A stretch of DNA of 18,269 nucleotides from Nitrospirota bacterium (GCA_015485235.1 WFTX01000176.1:1-18269), one strand, 5' to 3'; shown: positions 1 through 6,697, numbered from the stretch's first letter. Translations and numbers: made by a program. The notes: a model not told the origin generated them from the sequence alone.

Positions 1-2
1 CA

Positions 3-149
3 CCTGAAGAGACAGCGGAAAACATGAAAAGAGAGATCCTGAAGGCCGTTGATGAACTCTCCGGCCTCCCTCCTGAAAGGCTTATCGAATCCCGTTACCA
101 GAAGCTCCGGAGGATAGGAGCCCTTTCGTCACAGGGAGAATCCCCTTAA
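3..149 (+). CDS. accA: Acetyl-CoA carboxylase carboxyltransferase alpha subunit, C-terminal end (partial)
   Basis: The frame is open from the left window edge to a TAA at 147-149, giving 48 residues. The segment ELSGLPPERLIESRYQKLRR looks like the extreme C-terminus of AccA, where a helix ending in LxxxRYxKxRxxG is typical. AccA with AccD transfers carboxyl from carboxybiotin to acetyl-CoA to make malonyl-CoA, the first committed step of fatty acid synthesis, in the cytoplasm. The catalytic part lies outside the window, so the call rests on this short tail alone. A Toprim gene starts 1 nt after the stop, so the two are probably co-transcribed and converge on the ribosomal block. Confidence 0.72.
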   Translation, partial: PEETAENMKREILKAVDELSGLPPERLIESRYQKLRRIGALSSQGESP

Positions 150-150
150 G

Positions 151-594
151 GTGACGCCTGAGGACCGGCAGGGGCAAGGGGAGGGGACCAGACTTCCGGA
201 ACTGGATGAGCTTGAGGAAGTCATAGAGAGGCTCAGACTGGCAAATAAGGAATGTCCGGTCATAGTGGAAGGCAGGCGGGACAGGGACGCACTCCAGAGG
301 CTCGGACTTGAGGGGGAGATCATCACCATCCATTCAGGAGGCACATTGTATGACTTTGCTGAAGAGTTGATACACGCACACGAAACCATCATCCTCCTGC
401 CTGACTGGGACGATAGGGGTGAACTCCTCTACGGCAAACTTGCCTCACTCCTCAGGGGGATATATGAAAGGAATGAATCGATAAGAAACAGGCTTATAGA
501 ACTCTGTAGCGGGCTTATCAAGGAAGTGGAGGAGATCCCGTCGCTGCTTGAATACCTGAAGGAGAAGAAAAGGAGAGAATCACGTCAGGACTGA
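151..594 (+). CDS. Small Toprim-domain protein (COG1658 / UPF0292-like)
   Basis: This 147-residue protein consists mainly of a Toprim fold. The conserved glutamate lies in PVIVEGRRD (E40) and the acidic pair in LLPDWDDRG (D85, D87), the metal-binding signature shared by primases, topoisomerases, RNase M5 and OLD nucleases. The tail GLIKEVEEIPSLL resembles the C-terminus of short stand-alone Toprim proteins best known from archaea (UPF0292 type); RNase M5 is the nearest characterised relative and matures 5S rRNA. No other domain is visible, so the substrate is unknown; action on nucleic acid with Mg2+ is inferred. The start is GTG at 151, 1 nt after the accA stop, with GGGAGAA about 10 nt upstream. 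No in-frame ATG lies nearby. Confidence 0.8.
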   Translation: MTPEDRQGQGEGTRLPELDELEEVIERLRLANKECPVIVEGRRDRDALQRLGLEGEIITIHSGGTLYDFAEELIHAHETIILLPDWDDRGELLYGKLASLLRGIYERNESIRNRLIELCSGLIKEVEEIPSLLEYLKEKKRRESRQD

Positions 595-601
595 GTCTGT
601 T

Positions 602-745
602 TCAGCCCTCTTTCTTCTCTTTGCTGGGAGAACACGTCTCCCCCGGCTGAGTTGATCAGGTAGGTATCCCCAGCCGCGGAAATATTACTGTCTGCAGGAG
701 AACCCATAGCAGAACAACCCCTCCGACAATAAGGATATCAGACAT
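602..745 (-). CDS. Candidate selenoprotein: 47-aa single-helix membrane protein with in-frame UGA
   Basis: Seen: ATG at 745-743 overlaps the rplQ stop as TGATG, with AAGGGAG about 7 nt upstream, so translation coupled to rplQ is well supported. The first 29 codons give one hydrophobic helix (about residues 4-22, ILIVGGVVLLWVLLQTVIF) followed by PRLGIPT. Then comes TGA at 658-656, and the frame continues as STQPGETCSPSKEKKEG to TGA at 604-602. Inference: the first UGA may encode selenocysteine (Sec30), because a stem-loop resembling a bacterial SECIS begins 13 nt after it. Sec30 with Cys38 would then form a redox pair on a soluble tail beside the membrane. Read through, the gene ends 7 nt from the convergent Toprim gene and fills the gap. 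The conservative alternative is a 29-residue peptide ending at 656. An open run of 17 codons after the UGA could occur by chance, so the stem-loop and its position carry the argument. I do not recognise a named family with certainty. Confidence 0.45.
626..642 (-). promoter_or_regulatory. Stem-loop downstream of in-frame UGA, candidate bacterial SECIS
   Basis: On the minus strand GGGAGA pairs perfectly with UCUCCC around the 5-nt loop CGUGU. The stem starts 13 nt, and the loop 19 nt, after the UGA at 658-656, with a G in the second loop position. Known bacterial SECIS elements are small hairpins inside the coding region just after the Sec UGA, with a short apical loop carrying a G near its 5' side. 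The hairpin has no U-tract on either strand, which argues against an ordinary intrinsic terminator, although a weak bidirectional terminator between convergent genes remains possible. Confidence 0.35.
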
Positions 746-1143
746 CACTCGCTCCCTTTGGTCTTCTCTTTCCGGGGATGTCTTTCTTCAAAGTCAACAA
801 ACTCCAGGACTGCCAGCGGGGCCTGGTCCTTCAACCGGTTCCTGGTCTTTATTATCCTGAGATACCCCCCGTTCCGGTCCTTGAACCGCGGTGCTATCTC
901 ATCAAAGAGCTTTGCCACTGCTGCACGGTTGGGGATCTTTGACAGGGCAAGCCTCCTTGCATGGAGGTCCCCCCTCTTTCCGAGGGTAACGACCTTTTCG
1001 GCCAGCCCCTTTACCGCCTTTGCCTTGGCAACGGTGGTCTCTATCCTTTCGTGGAGAAGCAGATTGACGATAAGATTCCTGAAAAGTGCCTTTCTCTGGT
1101 TTGCCGTCCTTCCGAAATGTTTTCTCTTGACTCTGTGACGCAT
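745..1143 (-). CDS. rplQ: 50S ribosomal protein L17
   Basis: L17 sits near the polypeptide exit tunnel of the large subunit. The 132-residue product starts MRHRVKRKHFGRTANQRKAL, the hallmark N-terminus of bacterial L17, and includes the family segment LIVNLLLHERIETTVAKAK. The C-terminus is charged (HPRKEKTKGSE), a little longer than the shortest L17s. ATG lies 1 nt after the rpoA stop (TGA-G-ATG), so the two are coupled as in other alpha operons. Unlike most operons, rplQ is not last: its stop overlaps the start of a tiny membrane protein gene. Confidence 0.98.
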   Translation of the reverse strand: MRHRVKRKHFGRTANQRKALFRNLIVNLLLHERIETTVAKAKAVKGLAEKVVTLGKRGDLHARRLALSKIPNRAAVAKLFDEIAPRFKDRNGGYLRIIKTRNRLKDQAPLAVLEFVDFEERHPRKEKTKGSE

Positions 1144-1144
1144 C

Positions 1145-2164
1145 TCAGCTCTTACCTCCTTCAGCCCTGTGCTTCTCTAACAGCTCCGGATCTATCTTCA
1201 TCCCGAAGTCAAGGCCCATCTTGTTCAGGATGGCCTTGATCTCATCAAGTGACTTTTTCCCGAAGTTCTTTGTCTTCAGCATCTCATGTTCCGTTTTCTG
1301 GACGAGATCCGCTATGGTGCTGATATTGGCGTTCTTGAGACAGTTGTAGGATCTCACGGAGAGTTCCAGTTCCTCCACTGACTTCAGAAGGTTCCGGTTG
1401 AAGTCTCCCTCAATCAGGCCGGCTCCCTGCCCCTCGCCTGACTCATCCGTCTCTTCCTCCTCGCTTTCATCGAGGACAAAGAGGCTCATGTGCTCAATCA
1501 ACAGCTCTGCAGCCCTGGAGAGGGCCTTCTGGGGCGTTATGCTCCCGTCTGTCCAGATCTCCATAATGAGCCTGTCATAGTCAGTGGAGCGTCCCACCCG
1601 GGCCTTCTCCACAAGCATGTTGACCTTCTTGATGGGATTGAAGAGGGCGTCTATGGAGATGATATCTATGGGCTGGTTCTTCTCCTTGTTGGCCTCTGAA
1701 GGGAGATAACCCAGTCCCTTTTTTACGTAGAGTTCAGCCTGAAAGGTCACCCCGTCATCAACGGTTGCTATATGCTGCTCCGGTGTCAGCAACTCGAGGT
1801 TCGCCTCGCACTCGATGTCAGTACCGGTCACATTCTTTGGGCCGGTTACATCAATCCTGGCGACCCTCTTTTTGTCTCCGTTCATCCTGAACCTGAGTTT
1901 CTTCAGGTTCAGGACTACATCAACCATGTCTTCCTTCACGCCCTTTATCGTCTGGAACTCATGCAGCACACCCGGGATCTTGACCTGAGTGATTGCAGCC
2001 CCTTCGATAGAGGAAAGGAGTATCCTCCTCAGGGAGTTGCCAACGGTCGTGCCATACCCCCTCTCAAGGGGTTCGGCTATCAGCCTCCCGTATGTCTCAC
2101 TGAGGGTATCCTCGTCAAAGGCTATCGTCTGCGGAAACTGAAAGCCCTTTGCTATCAAATTCAT
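1145..2164 (-). CDS. rpoA: DNA-directed RNA polymerase subunit alpha
   Basis: Two alpha subunits nucleate RNA polymerase assembly and contact promoters and activators. The 339-residue protein has the N-terminal dimerisation domain (GRLIAEPLERGYGTTVGNSL, ILLSSIEGAAIT), an acidic linker rich in E, D and G, and the C-terminal domain with VRSYNCLK (R271, N274 by my count). The latter matches the UP-element-binding surface of E. coli R265/N268. The frame is open to a TTG at 2221, but ATG at 2164-2162 is chosen: it is preceded by GGGAGGATCT, and MNLIAKGFQFPQ is where other RpoA proteins begin. This leaves a 63-nt gap after rpsD. Confidence 0.97.
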   Translation of the reverse strand: MNLIAKGFQFPQTIAFDEDTLSETYGRLIAEPLERGYGTTVGNSLRRILLSSIEGAAITQVKIPGVLHEFQTIKGVKEDMVDVVLNLKKLRFRMNGDKKRVARIDVTGPKNVTGTDIECEANLELLTPEQHIATVDDGVTFQAELYVKKGLGYLPSEANKEKNQPIDIISIDALFNPIKKVNMLVEKARVGRSTDYDRLIMEIWTDGSITPQKALSRAAELLIEHMSLFVLDESEEEETDESGEGQGAGLIEGDFNRNLLKSVEELELSVRSYNCLKNANISTIADLVQKTEHEMLKTKNFGKKSLDEIKAILNKMGLDFGMKIDPELLEKHRAEGGKS

Positions 2165-2227
2165 AGATCCTCCCGGTTTTAAAGCATTTATAAATGACAA
2201 TACCCGAAACTGTCCGAACAAGCGGAA

Positions 2228-2854
2228 CTACTTGGAATACAGCTCGACTATCAGGTTTTCCTTTACAGTCAGCGGGATCTGCTCCCTCGAAGGCATACTC
2301 ACAACCTTCCCTCTGAAATTATCAGGATCAAGTTCGAGCCACTCTGCGAGCCCCCTGTTTTCTATCTTTGCTATACTTTCCTGTACAAATGGGATGGATC
2401 TACTTGCTTCTCTCACCTCTATCTGCTCGCCGACCCTGACCCTGTAGGAAGGTATGTTCACCTTTCTCCCGTTCACAAGAATATGTCCATGATTAACCAG
2501 CTGTCTCGCCTGCCTCCTGTTTGAGGCAAAGCCAAGCCTGTAAACAATATTGTCCAGCCTCATCTCGAGAAACTGGAGCAGGAGCTCGCCGGTCACGCCC
2601 TTCCGCTTCTGGGCCTCGGCAAAGTACTTCCTGAACTGTCGCTCCAGCACACCGTAAATCCTCTTCACCTTCTGCTTCTCCCTCAGCTGGAGCCCGTAGT
2701 CACTGATCTTTGACCGCCCGCTCCCATGCTGACCCGGGGCATACTTCCGTCTCTCAAAGGCACACTTGTCAGTAAAGCATCTGTCACCCTTAAGAAAGAG
2801 CTTCTCGCCCTCTCTCCTGCACAGCCTGCATAGTGAATCCCGGTATCTTGCCAT
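2228..2854 (-). CDS. rpsD: 30S ribosomal protein S4
   Basis: S4 is a primary 16S rRNA binder that starts 30S assembly, and in E. coli it represses the alpha operon translationally. The 208-residue protein has the zinc form of the N-terminus, with cysteines at 9, 12, 26 and 31 (CRLC ... RCFTDKC). The S4 RNA-binding domain spans about residues 98-160 (MRLDNIVYRLGFASNRRQAR, NHGHILVNGRKVNIPSYRV). The ATG lies 3 nt after the rpsK stop, with AGGAGGG upstream. Whether S4 regulates this operon cannot be seen from the sequence; no obvious pseudoknot was worked out. Confidence 0.98.
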   Translation of the reverse strand: MARYRDSLCRLCRREGEKLFLKGDRCFTDKCAFERRKYAPGQHGSGRSKISDYGLQLREKQKVKRIYGVLERQFRKYFAEAQKRKGVTGELLLQFLEMRLDNIVYRLGFASNRRQARQLVNHGHILVNGRKVNIPSYRVRVGEQIEVREASRSIPFVQESIAKIENRGLAEWLELDPDNFRGKVVSMPSREQIPLTVKENLIVELYSK

Positions 2855-2857
2855 AAC

Positions 2858-3247
2858 TTACACCCTCCTCCTTTTTGGAGGTCTGCACCCGTTATGGGGC
2901 ACAGGAGTCACGTCCTTTATGATATTCACATCCAGTCCGGCTGCCTGGATCGCCCTTATGGCCGACTCCCTGCCTGCACCGGGACCTTTTATATACACAT
3001 CTATCTGTCTCATTCCCATATCCATCGCCTTCTTTGCAGCATTCTCGGCAGCGACCTGGGCTGCATAGGGAGTCCCCTTTCTGGAGCCCTTGAATCCAAG
3101 GCTTCCGGCACTCACCCAGGCTATAACATTCCCGACCTTGTCCGTTATGGTAACTATGGTATTGTTAAAGGTGGTCTGGACATGGGCTACACCGTAAGGT
3201 ATGTTTTTCTTTTCCTTTCTTGGACCGCGTCTTCTCCGCTTGGCCAT
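2858..3247 (-). CDS. rpsK: 30S ribosomal protein S11
   Basis: S11 forms part of the 30S platform near the mRNA exit site. The 129-residue product has the family body HVQTTFNNTIVTITDKVGN and SAGSLGFKGSRKGTPYAAQ, and ends with GCRPPKRRRV, the near-invariant basic tail. The start codon overlaps the rpsM stop by one base (TAATG), with GGGAGG upstream, indicating coupled translation. The length is normal. Confidence 0.98.
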   Translation of the reverse strand: MAKRRRRGPRKEKKNIPYGVAHVQTTFNNTIVTITDKVGNVIAWVSAGSLGFKGSRKGTPYAAQVAAENAAKKAMDMGMRQIDVYIKGPGAGRESAIRAIQAAGLDVNIIKDVTPVPHNGCRPPKRRRV

Positions 3248-3624
3248 TATTTGCCTCCCTTCTTCTTGCCGCCTACCGTCTTCTTGGGTCCCTTTCTCGT
3301 CCTTGCATTTGTCCTTGTCCGCTGCCCCCGCACAGGCAGACCCATCCTGTGCCTGAGGCCTCTATAACAGCCAATATCCTTCAACCTCTTTATATGAAGG
3401 GAGATCTCCTTCCTGAGTTCTCCCTCTACCGTGTACTTGGTCTCTATTTCACCCCTGATCTTGACGATCTCGTCATCACGGAGGTCCTTCACTCTCGTAT
3501 CGGGATTAATACCGGTCTCCTCAAGGATCTTCCTCGAGGTGGTTCTCCCTATCCCGAAGATCCTCGTCAGTCCTATCTCAACCCGCTCATTCTTGGGTAA
3601 ATCAACCCCTGCGATTCTTGCCAT
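3247..3624 (-). CDS. rpsM: 30S ribosomal protein S13
   Basis: S13 lies in the head of the small subunit and touches the P-site tRNA and the 50S subunit. The 125-residue protein starts MARIAGVDLPKNERVEIGLT and has the helix-turn-helix-like GIGRTTSRKILEETGI. It ends with RGLRHRMGLPVRGQRTRTNA and a Lys/Gly-rich tail that reaches into the P site. The ATG is 9 nt after the rpmJ stop, and the spacer itself is the Shine-Dalgarno (GGAGGCAAA). Confidence 0.98.
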   Translation of the reverse strand: MARIAGVDLPKNERVEIGLTRIFGIGRTTSRKILEETGINPDTRVKDLRDDEIVKIRGEIETKYTVEGELRKEISLHIKRLKDIGCYRGLRHRMGLPVRGQRTRTNARTRKGPKKTVGGKKKGGK

Positions 3625-3633
3625 TTTGCCTCC

Positions 3634-3747
3634 TTAACCCTGACGCTGCTTGTGCTTCGGGTTTTCGCAGATGACCCTGACGATGCCCTTCCGCTTGATT
3701 ATCTTGCATTTGGCACATATCGGTTTTACCGATGCCCTAACCTTCAT
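3634..3747 (-). CDS. rpmJ: 50S ribosomal protein L36
   Basis: I read this 37-codon gene directly: it starts MKVRASVKPICAKCKIIKRK and ends CENPKHKQRQG, then TAA. It is the zinc-ribbon form of L36, with ligands C11, C14, C27 and H32. L36 binds 23S rRNA late in 50S assembly. The ATG at 3747-3745 has the strong Shine-Dalgarno AAAGGGAGG about 4 nt upstream. The gap to infA upstream is filled by a heptanucleotide tandem repeat. Confidence 0.97.
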   Translation of the reverse strand: MKVRASVKPICAKCKIIKRKGIVRVICENPKHKQRQG

Positions 3748-3763
3748 AAAACCTCCCTTTCAG

Positions 3764-3798
3764 AATCACAAATCTCAAATCTGAAATCATAAATCAGA
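3764..3798. repeat. Heptanucleotide tandem repeat, five units, between infA and rpmJ
   Basis: Five uninterrupted 7-nt units of form AATCNNA (plus strand: AATCACA, AATCTCA, AATCTGA, AATCATA, AATCAGA) fill the gap. The last unit abuts the infA stop codon at 3799-3801. The positional consensus AATC--A is kept in every unit while positions 5-6 vary. Read in the transcript direction the units are TNNGATT. They lie in the mRNA just upstream of the rpmJ Shine-Dalgarno. Confidence 0.85.
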
Positions 3799-4017
3799 TT
3801 ACTTGTACCTGTAAGTTATTCTGCCCTTGGTCAGGTCATAAGGTGACATCTCGATGAGCACCCTGTCACCAGGGAGGATCTTTATGAAATGCATCCTCAT
3901 CTTCCCGGAGACATACGCGGTGATCTCCTGGCCGCTCTCAAGCTTCACCTTGAACATCGCGTTGGGAAGGGCCTCAAGAATCGTCCCTTCGACTTCTATG
4001 TTATCCTCTTTGGGCAT
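3799..4017 (-). CDS. infA: Translation initiation factor IF-1
   Basis: IF-1 occupies the 30S A site during initiation and supports IF-2 and IF-3. The 72-residue protein is a single OB fold of standard length, starting MPKEDNIEVEGTILEALPNA and containing VSGKMRMHFIKILPGDRVLI and LTKGRITYRYK. No Shine-Dalgarno is visible in the 20 nt before the ATG. Instead a near-consensus promoter ends 10 nt upstream, so a transcript starting there would be almost leaderless. The position after map is normal for this cluster. Confidence 0.98.
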   Translation of the reverse strand: MPKEDNIEVEGTILEALPNAMFKVKLESGQEITAYVSGKMRMHFIKILPGDRVLIEMSPYDLTKGRITYRYK

Positions 4018-4027
4018 AGAGCTAAAA

Positions 4028-4057
4028 ATTATACTACAGCTACGACCATTTAGTCAA
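4028..4057 (-). promoter_or_regulatory. Sigma-70-type promoter for infA and the alpha-operon genes
   Basis: On the minus strand TTGACT (4057-4052), an 18-nt spacer and TATAAT (4033-4028) form a near-consensus housekeeping promoter. It straddles the end of map (stop at 4042-4040). Transcription would start near 4021-4023, only about 4-6 nt before the infA ATG at 4017. It would drive infA-rpmJ-rpsM-rpsK-rpsD-rpoA-rplQ independently of the upstream block. Confidence 0.6.
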
Positions 4058-4792
4058 TATCTCCGGCCCATTATCTGTTATATGGACCGTATGCTCGAAA
4101 TGTGCTGATAGCCGGCCGTCCCTGGTCCTTGCCGTCCATCCGTCATCAAGTATGACAACATGGTAGCTTCCCTCATTCACCATCGGCTCTATTGCCAGGG
4201 TCATCCCCGCCTTCAGTCTGGGGCCTTTGCCAGGGGGGCCGAAATTCGGGACCTGTGGCTCTTCATGAAGGGTCTTCCCGACGCCATGTCCCACAAAGGC
4301 CCGGACTACACTGTAACCAGCCGCTTCGGCATGGGCCTGTATCGCATGGGATATATCGGACAGCCTGTTTCCCGGGCGGGCCATCTCAATTCCCGCGTAC
4401 AGGGCCTCCTCGGTCACTCTCATGAGCCGGCTTGCCTCTTCAGAAACCTTCCCCACAGGAAGCGTTACTGCAGCATCGCCGATGTATCCCTGACAGGTAA
4501 CACCTATATCGATACTGACTATATCCCCCTGGTTCAGCCTTCTCTCCAGGCTCGGAATACCGTGAACCACCTCTTCGTTTACCGAGACACAGAGACTGGC
4601 TGGATATCCCCTGTATCCCTTGAAGGTCGGGGTCCCGCCTTCGGAGTATATGATCTCCTCGGCTATCTTTTCGATCTCACCCGTAGTGATACCGGGAGAC
4701 AGAATCCCCCTTATGGCTTGAAGGGCCTTCACAACAATCCGTGATGCCCTGGCCATCTTCTGGATCTCATCCCTGGACTTTATGATAATCAC
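4040..4792 (-). CDS. map: Methionine aminopeptidase, type I
   Basis: This enzyme removes the initiator methionine from nascent proteins when the second residue is small. The 250-residue protein has the pita-bread fold signature. The metal ligands read as D95 (SIDIG), D106 (IGDAAV), H169 (GHGVGKTLHEEP), E202 (LAIEPMV) and E233 (AHFEHTV), with H78 as the substrate-contact histidine. There is no N-terminal zinc extension, so it is the short bacterial form. The start is GTG at 4792, giving MIIIKSRDEIQKM as in other short type I enzymes; no strong Shine-Dalgarno is visible. adk, which often precedes map, is absent. Confidence 0.97.
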   Translation of the reverse strand: MIIIKSRDEIQKMARASRIVVKALQAIRGILSPGITTGEIEKIAEEIIYSEGGTPTFKGYRGYPASLCVSVNEEVVHGIPSLERRLNQGDIVSIDIGVTCQGYIGDAAVTLPVGKVSEEASRLMRVTEEALYAGIEMARPGNRLSDISHAIQAHAEAAGYSVVRAFVGHGVGKTLHEEPQVPNFGPPGKGPRLKAGMTLAIEPMVNEGSYHVVILDDGWTARTRDGRLSAHFEHTVHITDNGPEILTKWS

Positions 4793-4860
4793 GGGTTAAT
4801 CTTTCAGGTGAGGTCCTCACTTTAATGATTCCCGCCACTCTGTAGCACCCTCCGGCAATG

Positions 4861-4890
4861 AATATATGTCCGGAGTCAGTCTTGAGTGAA
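4861..4890 (-). promoter_or_regulatory. Possible promoter upstream of map
   Basis: In the 106-nt gap after secY, the minus strand has TTCACT (4890-4885), an 18-nt spacer and TATATT (4866-4861), a fair match to sigma-70 elements. It would give a leader of about 60 nt before the map GTG. The pentamers TCCGG/CCGGA flank the -10. The rest of the gap holds a short palindrome at 4808-4820 (GTGAGG-T-CCTCAC) and no gene. Confidence 0.33.
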
Positions 4891-4898
4891 GACCCGTA

Positions 4899-6206
4899 TC
4901 ACCCTCTCCGCCCCCTGACACGTCCCTTGCTCAGGAAGCCGTCATACGACCGGGTGAGCAGATGTGACTCTATCTGGGAAACCGTATCAAGGGCAACCCC
5001 CACCACAATCAGCAGTGAAGTCCCTCCGAAATAGAAGGGAACGTTGAACTCCTTTATCAGGAATGTAGGAAGCACACAGACAATAGAAAGGTAAATCGCT
5101 CCGATGAACGTAAGCCTCGAAAGCACCCTGTAGAGGTAATCTGCGGTCTTCTGCCCCGGCCTTATGCCAGGGATGTAGCCTCCGTACTTCTTCAGGTTGT
5201 CAGCCACATCCACGGGGTTGAATATGATAGCCGTATAGAAATAACTGAAGAATATTATCATCGTTACATAGAGGGTGGTGTATAGGGCCGTACCGGGCGT
5301 GAGTTGCCTGGCTATCCCCTGGACCCACGGGATGGAAATAAACCCGGCTATCGTGGCAGGAAACATGATAATGGAGGACGCAAAGATCGGAGGAATCACG
5401 CCGGAGGTATTCACCTTCAGGGGGAGGTGCGTTGACTGCCCGCCGTAGACTTTCCTTCCCACCACGCGCTTGGCATACTGAACAGGGATCTTCCTCTGCC
5501 CCTTCTCGATATAGATAATGGCTCCAATCACAAGGACCATCATCGCAATAAGAAACAGCAGGAATATCAGTGAGAGTTCCCCTGCCTTTATCAGCCTTAC
5601 CGTACTTATCACTGCATTCGGGAACCTCGCCACGATCCCGGCAAAGATGATCAGCGAGATCCCGTTCCCGATACCTCGCTCGGTTATCTGTTCACCGAGC
5701 CACATTATGAATGCAGTCCCGGAAGTGAGGGTTATCATCGTGAGAAGCCTGAACCCCCATCCGGGGTTCTGGATAAAGGCCCCGCCACTCATGCTCTCAA
5801 GCCCCACGGCGATACCGAAGGACTGGATGGCACTGATGAGCACCGTCCCGTAACGGGTATATTTTATTATCTTCTTCCGACCCTCCTCTCCCTCCTTTGC
5901 CAGCTTTCCTATGGCCGGCACCACCACCGTGAGGAGCTGGAGGATGATGGAAGCACTGATATACGGCATGATACCAAGGGCGAAGATGGTCATCCTTGAA
6001 AGGGCACCACCGGAGAAGATGTCAAAAAAGCCCATCAGGGCACCGCCCTTGGCGGTAAGGAACTTGCTGAGTTCCTCTCCGTTGATGCCGGGGGTGGGGA
6101 TGTGACTGCCGATCCGGTAAACGGCAAGCAGCGAGAGGGTGAAGAAGATTCTCCTCTTCAGCTCCTCAATCTTGAAGATATTCTGAAAGGAAGAAAAAAC
6201 CCCCAA
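4899..6206 (-). CDS. secY: Preprotein translocase channel subunit SecY
   Basis: SecY forms the protein-conducting pore of the inner membrane with SecE and SecG. The 435-residue product is strongly hydrophobic, with room for the usual ten membrane helices, and starts with the family segment NIFKIEELKRRIFFTLSLLA followed by IPTPGI. Conserved pieces include FFDIFSGGALSRMTIFALGI, the cytosolic loop with KRVVGRKVYGGQSTHLPLKV, and GYIPGIRPGQKTADYL. The start is TTG at 6206, immediately after the rplO TAG; AGGTGA lies 5 nt upstream inside the end of rplO, so translation is coupled. No nearby ATG fits. Confidence 0.97.
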   Translation of the reverse strand: MGVFSSFQNIFKIEELKRRIFFTLSLLAVYRIGSHIPTPGINGEELSKFLTAKGGALMGFFDIFSGGALSRMTIFALGIMPYISASIILQLLTVVVPAIGKLAKEGEEGRKKIIKYTRYGTVLISAIQSFGIAVGLESMSGGAFIQNPGWGFRLLTMITLTSGTAFIMWLGEQITERGIGNGISLIIFAGIVARFPNAVISTVRLIKAGELSLIFLLFLIAMMVLVIGAIIYIEKGQRKIPVQYAKRVVGRKVYGGQSTHLPLKVNTSGVIPPIFASSIIMFPATIAGFISIPWVQGIARQLTPGTALYTTLYVTMIIFFSYFYTAIIFNPVDVADNLKKYGGYIPGIRPGQKTADYLYRVLSRLTFIGAIYLSIVCVLPTFLIKEFNVPFYFGGTSLLIVVGVALDTVSQIESHLLTRSYDGFLSKGRVRGRRG

Positions 6207-6647
6207 CTATATCACCTCGGCCTTTCCGCCTGCCGCCTCGATCTTCTTTATCGCCGAGGCACTGAAGGCATGGGCCCTCACAGTAACCGGCCTCTTCAAC
6301 TCGCCCTGACCAAGGACCTTCAGCCCGTCCCTGAGCCTGGATATTACACGCCTCTCAAGGAGCACCTCAGGGGTTATGCTCTCAAGGTCTTCTATCTCAT
6401 TGAGCTTGTCAAGATTAACAATTGCAAACTCCTTCCTGAAGGGATAGTTGCTGAAGCCCCTTTTGGGGAGTCTCCTGTGAAGGGGCATCTGACCGCCTTC
6501 AAAGCCTGGAGCCTTTGTCCCGCCGGAACGGCACTTCTGTCCCTTGTGTCCCTTGCAGGAGGTCTTGCCATGGCCGGAACCAGGCCCCCTGCCGACCCTT
6601 TTCGGCTTCTTCCTGCTCCCGGGTGCTCTCAGTTCATTTATCTTCAT
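6207..6647 (-). CDS. rplO: 50S ribosomal protein L15
   Basis: L15 is a late-assembling 23S rRNA-binding protein. The 146-residue product has the long basic Gly-rich N-terminal extension that threads into rRNA (KRVGRGPGSGHGKTSCKGHK, then RSGGTKAPGFEGGQMPLHRR). It is followed by the globular C-terminal half ending AIKKIEAAGGKAEVI. The ATG has GGAGGTAATAG just upstream and lies 50 nt after rpmD; that gap holds nothing else I can identify. Length is normal. Confidence 0.98.
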   Translation of the reverse strand: MKINELRAPGSRKKPKRVGRGPGSGHGKTSCKGHKGQKCRSGGTKAPGFEGGQMPLHRRLPKRGFSNYPFRKEFAIVNLDKLNEIEDLESITPEVLLERRVISRLRDGLKVLGQGELKRPVTVRAHAFSASAIKKIEAAGGKAEVI

Positions 6648-6697
6648 CTATTACCTCCGGATTTATGAATAAGATCATTCGATTCAGGGGACTGGGC

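Noticed and set aside
626..642. Simple rho-independent terminator between rplQ and the Toprim gene
   Set aside because: No T-run follows the stem on either strand, and its placement 13 nt after an in-frame UGA fits a SECIS better, though a terminator is not excluded.
2185..2196. Perfect 12-nt palindrome CATTTATAAATG between rpsD and rpoA
   Set aside because: It is A/T-rich and short; chance occurrence is likely and no promoter elements are placed around it.
2165..2221. N-terminal extension of RpoA from a TTG at 2221
   Set aside because: The ATG at 2164 has GGGAGG at the right distance and matches the usual RpoA start; the extension has no counterpart in the family.
4808..4820. Palindrome GTGAGG-T-CCTCAC in the secY-map gap
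   Set aside because: A single short site with no second copy or known operator match; not enough to call a regulator site.
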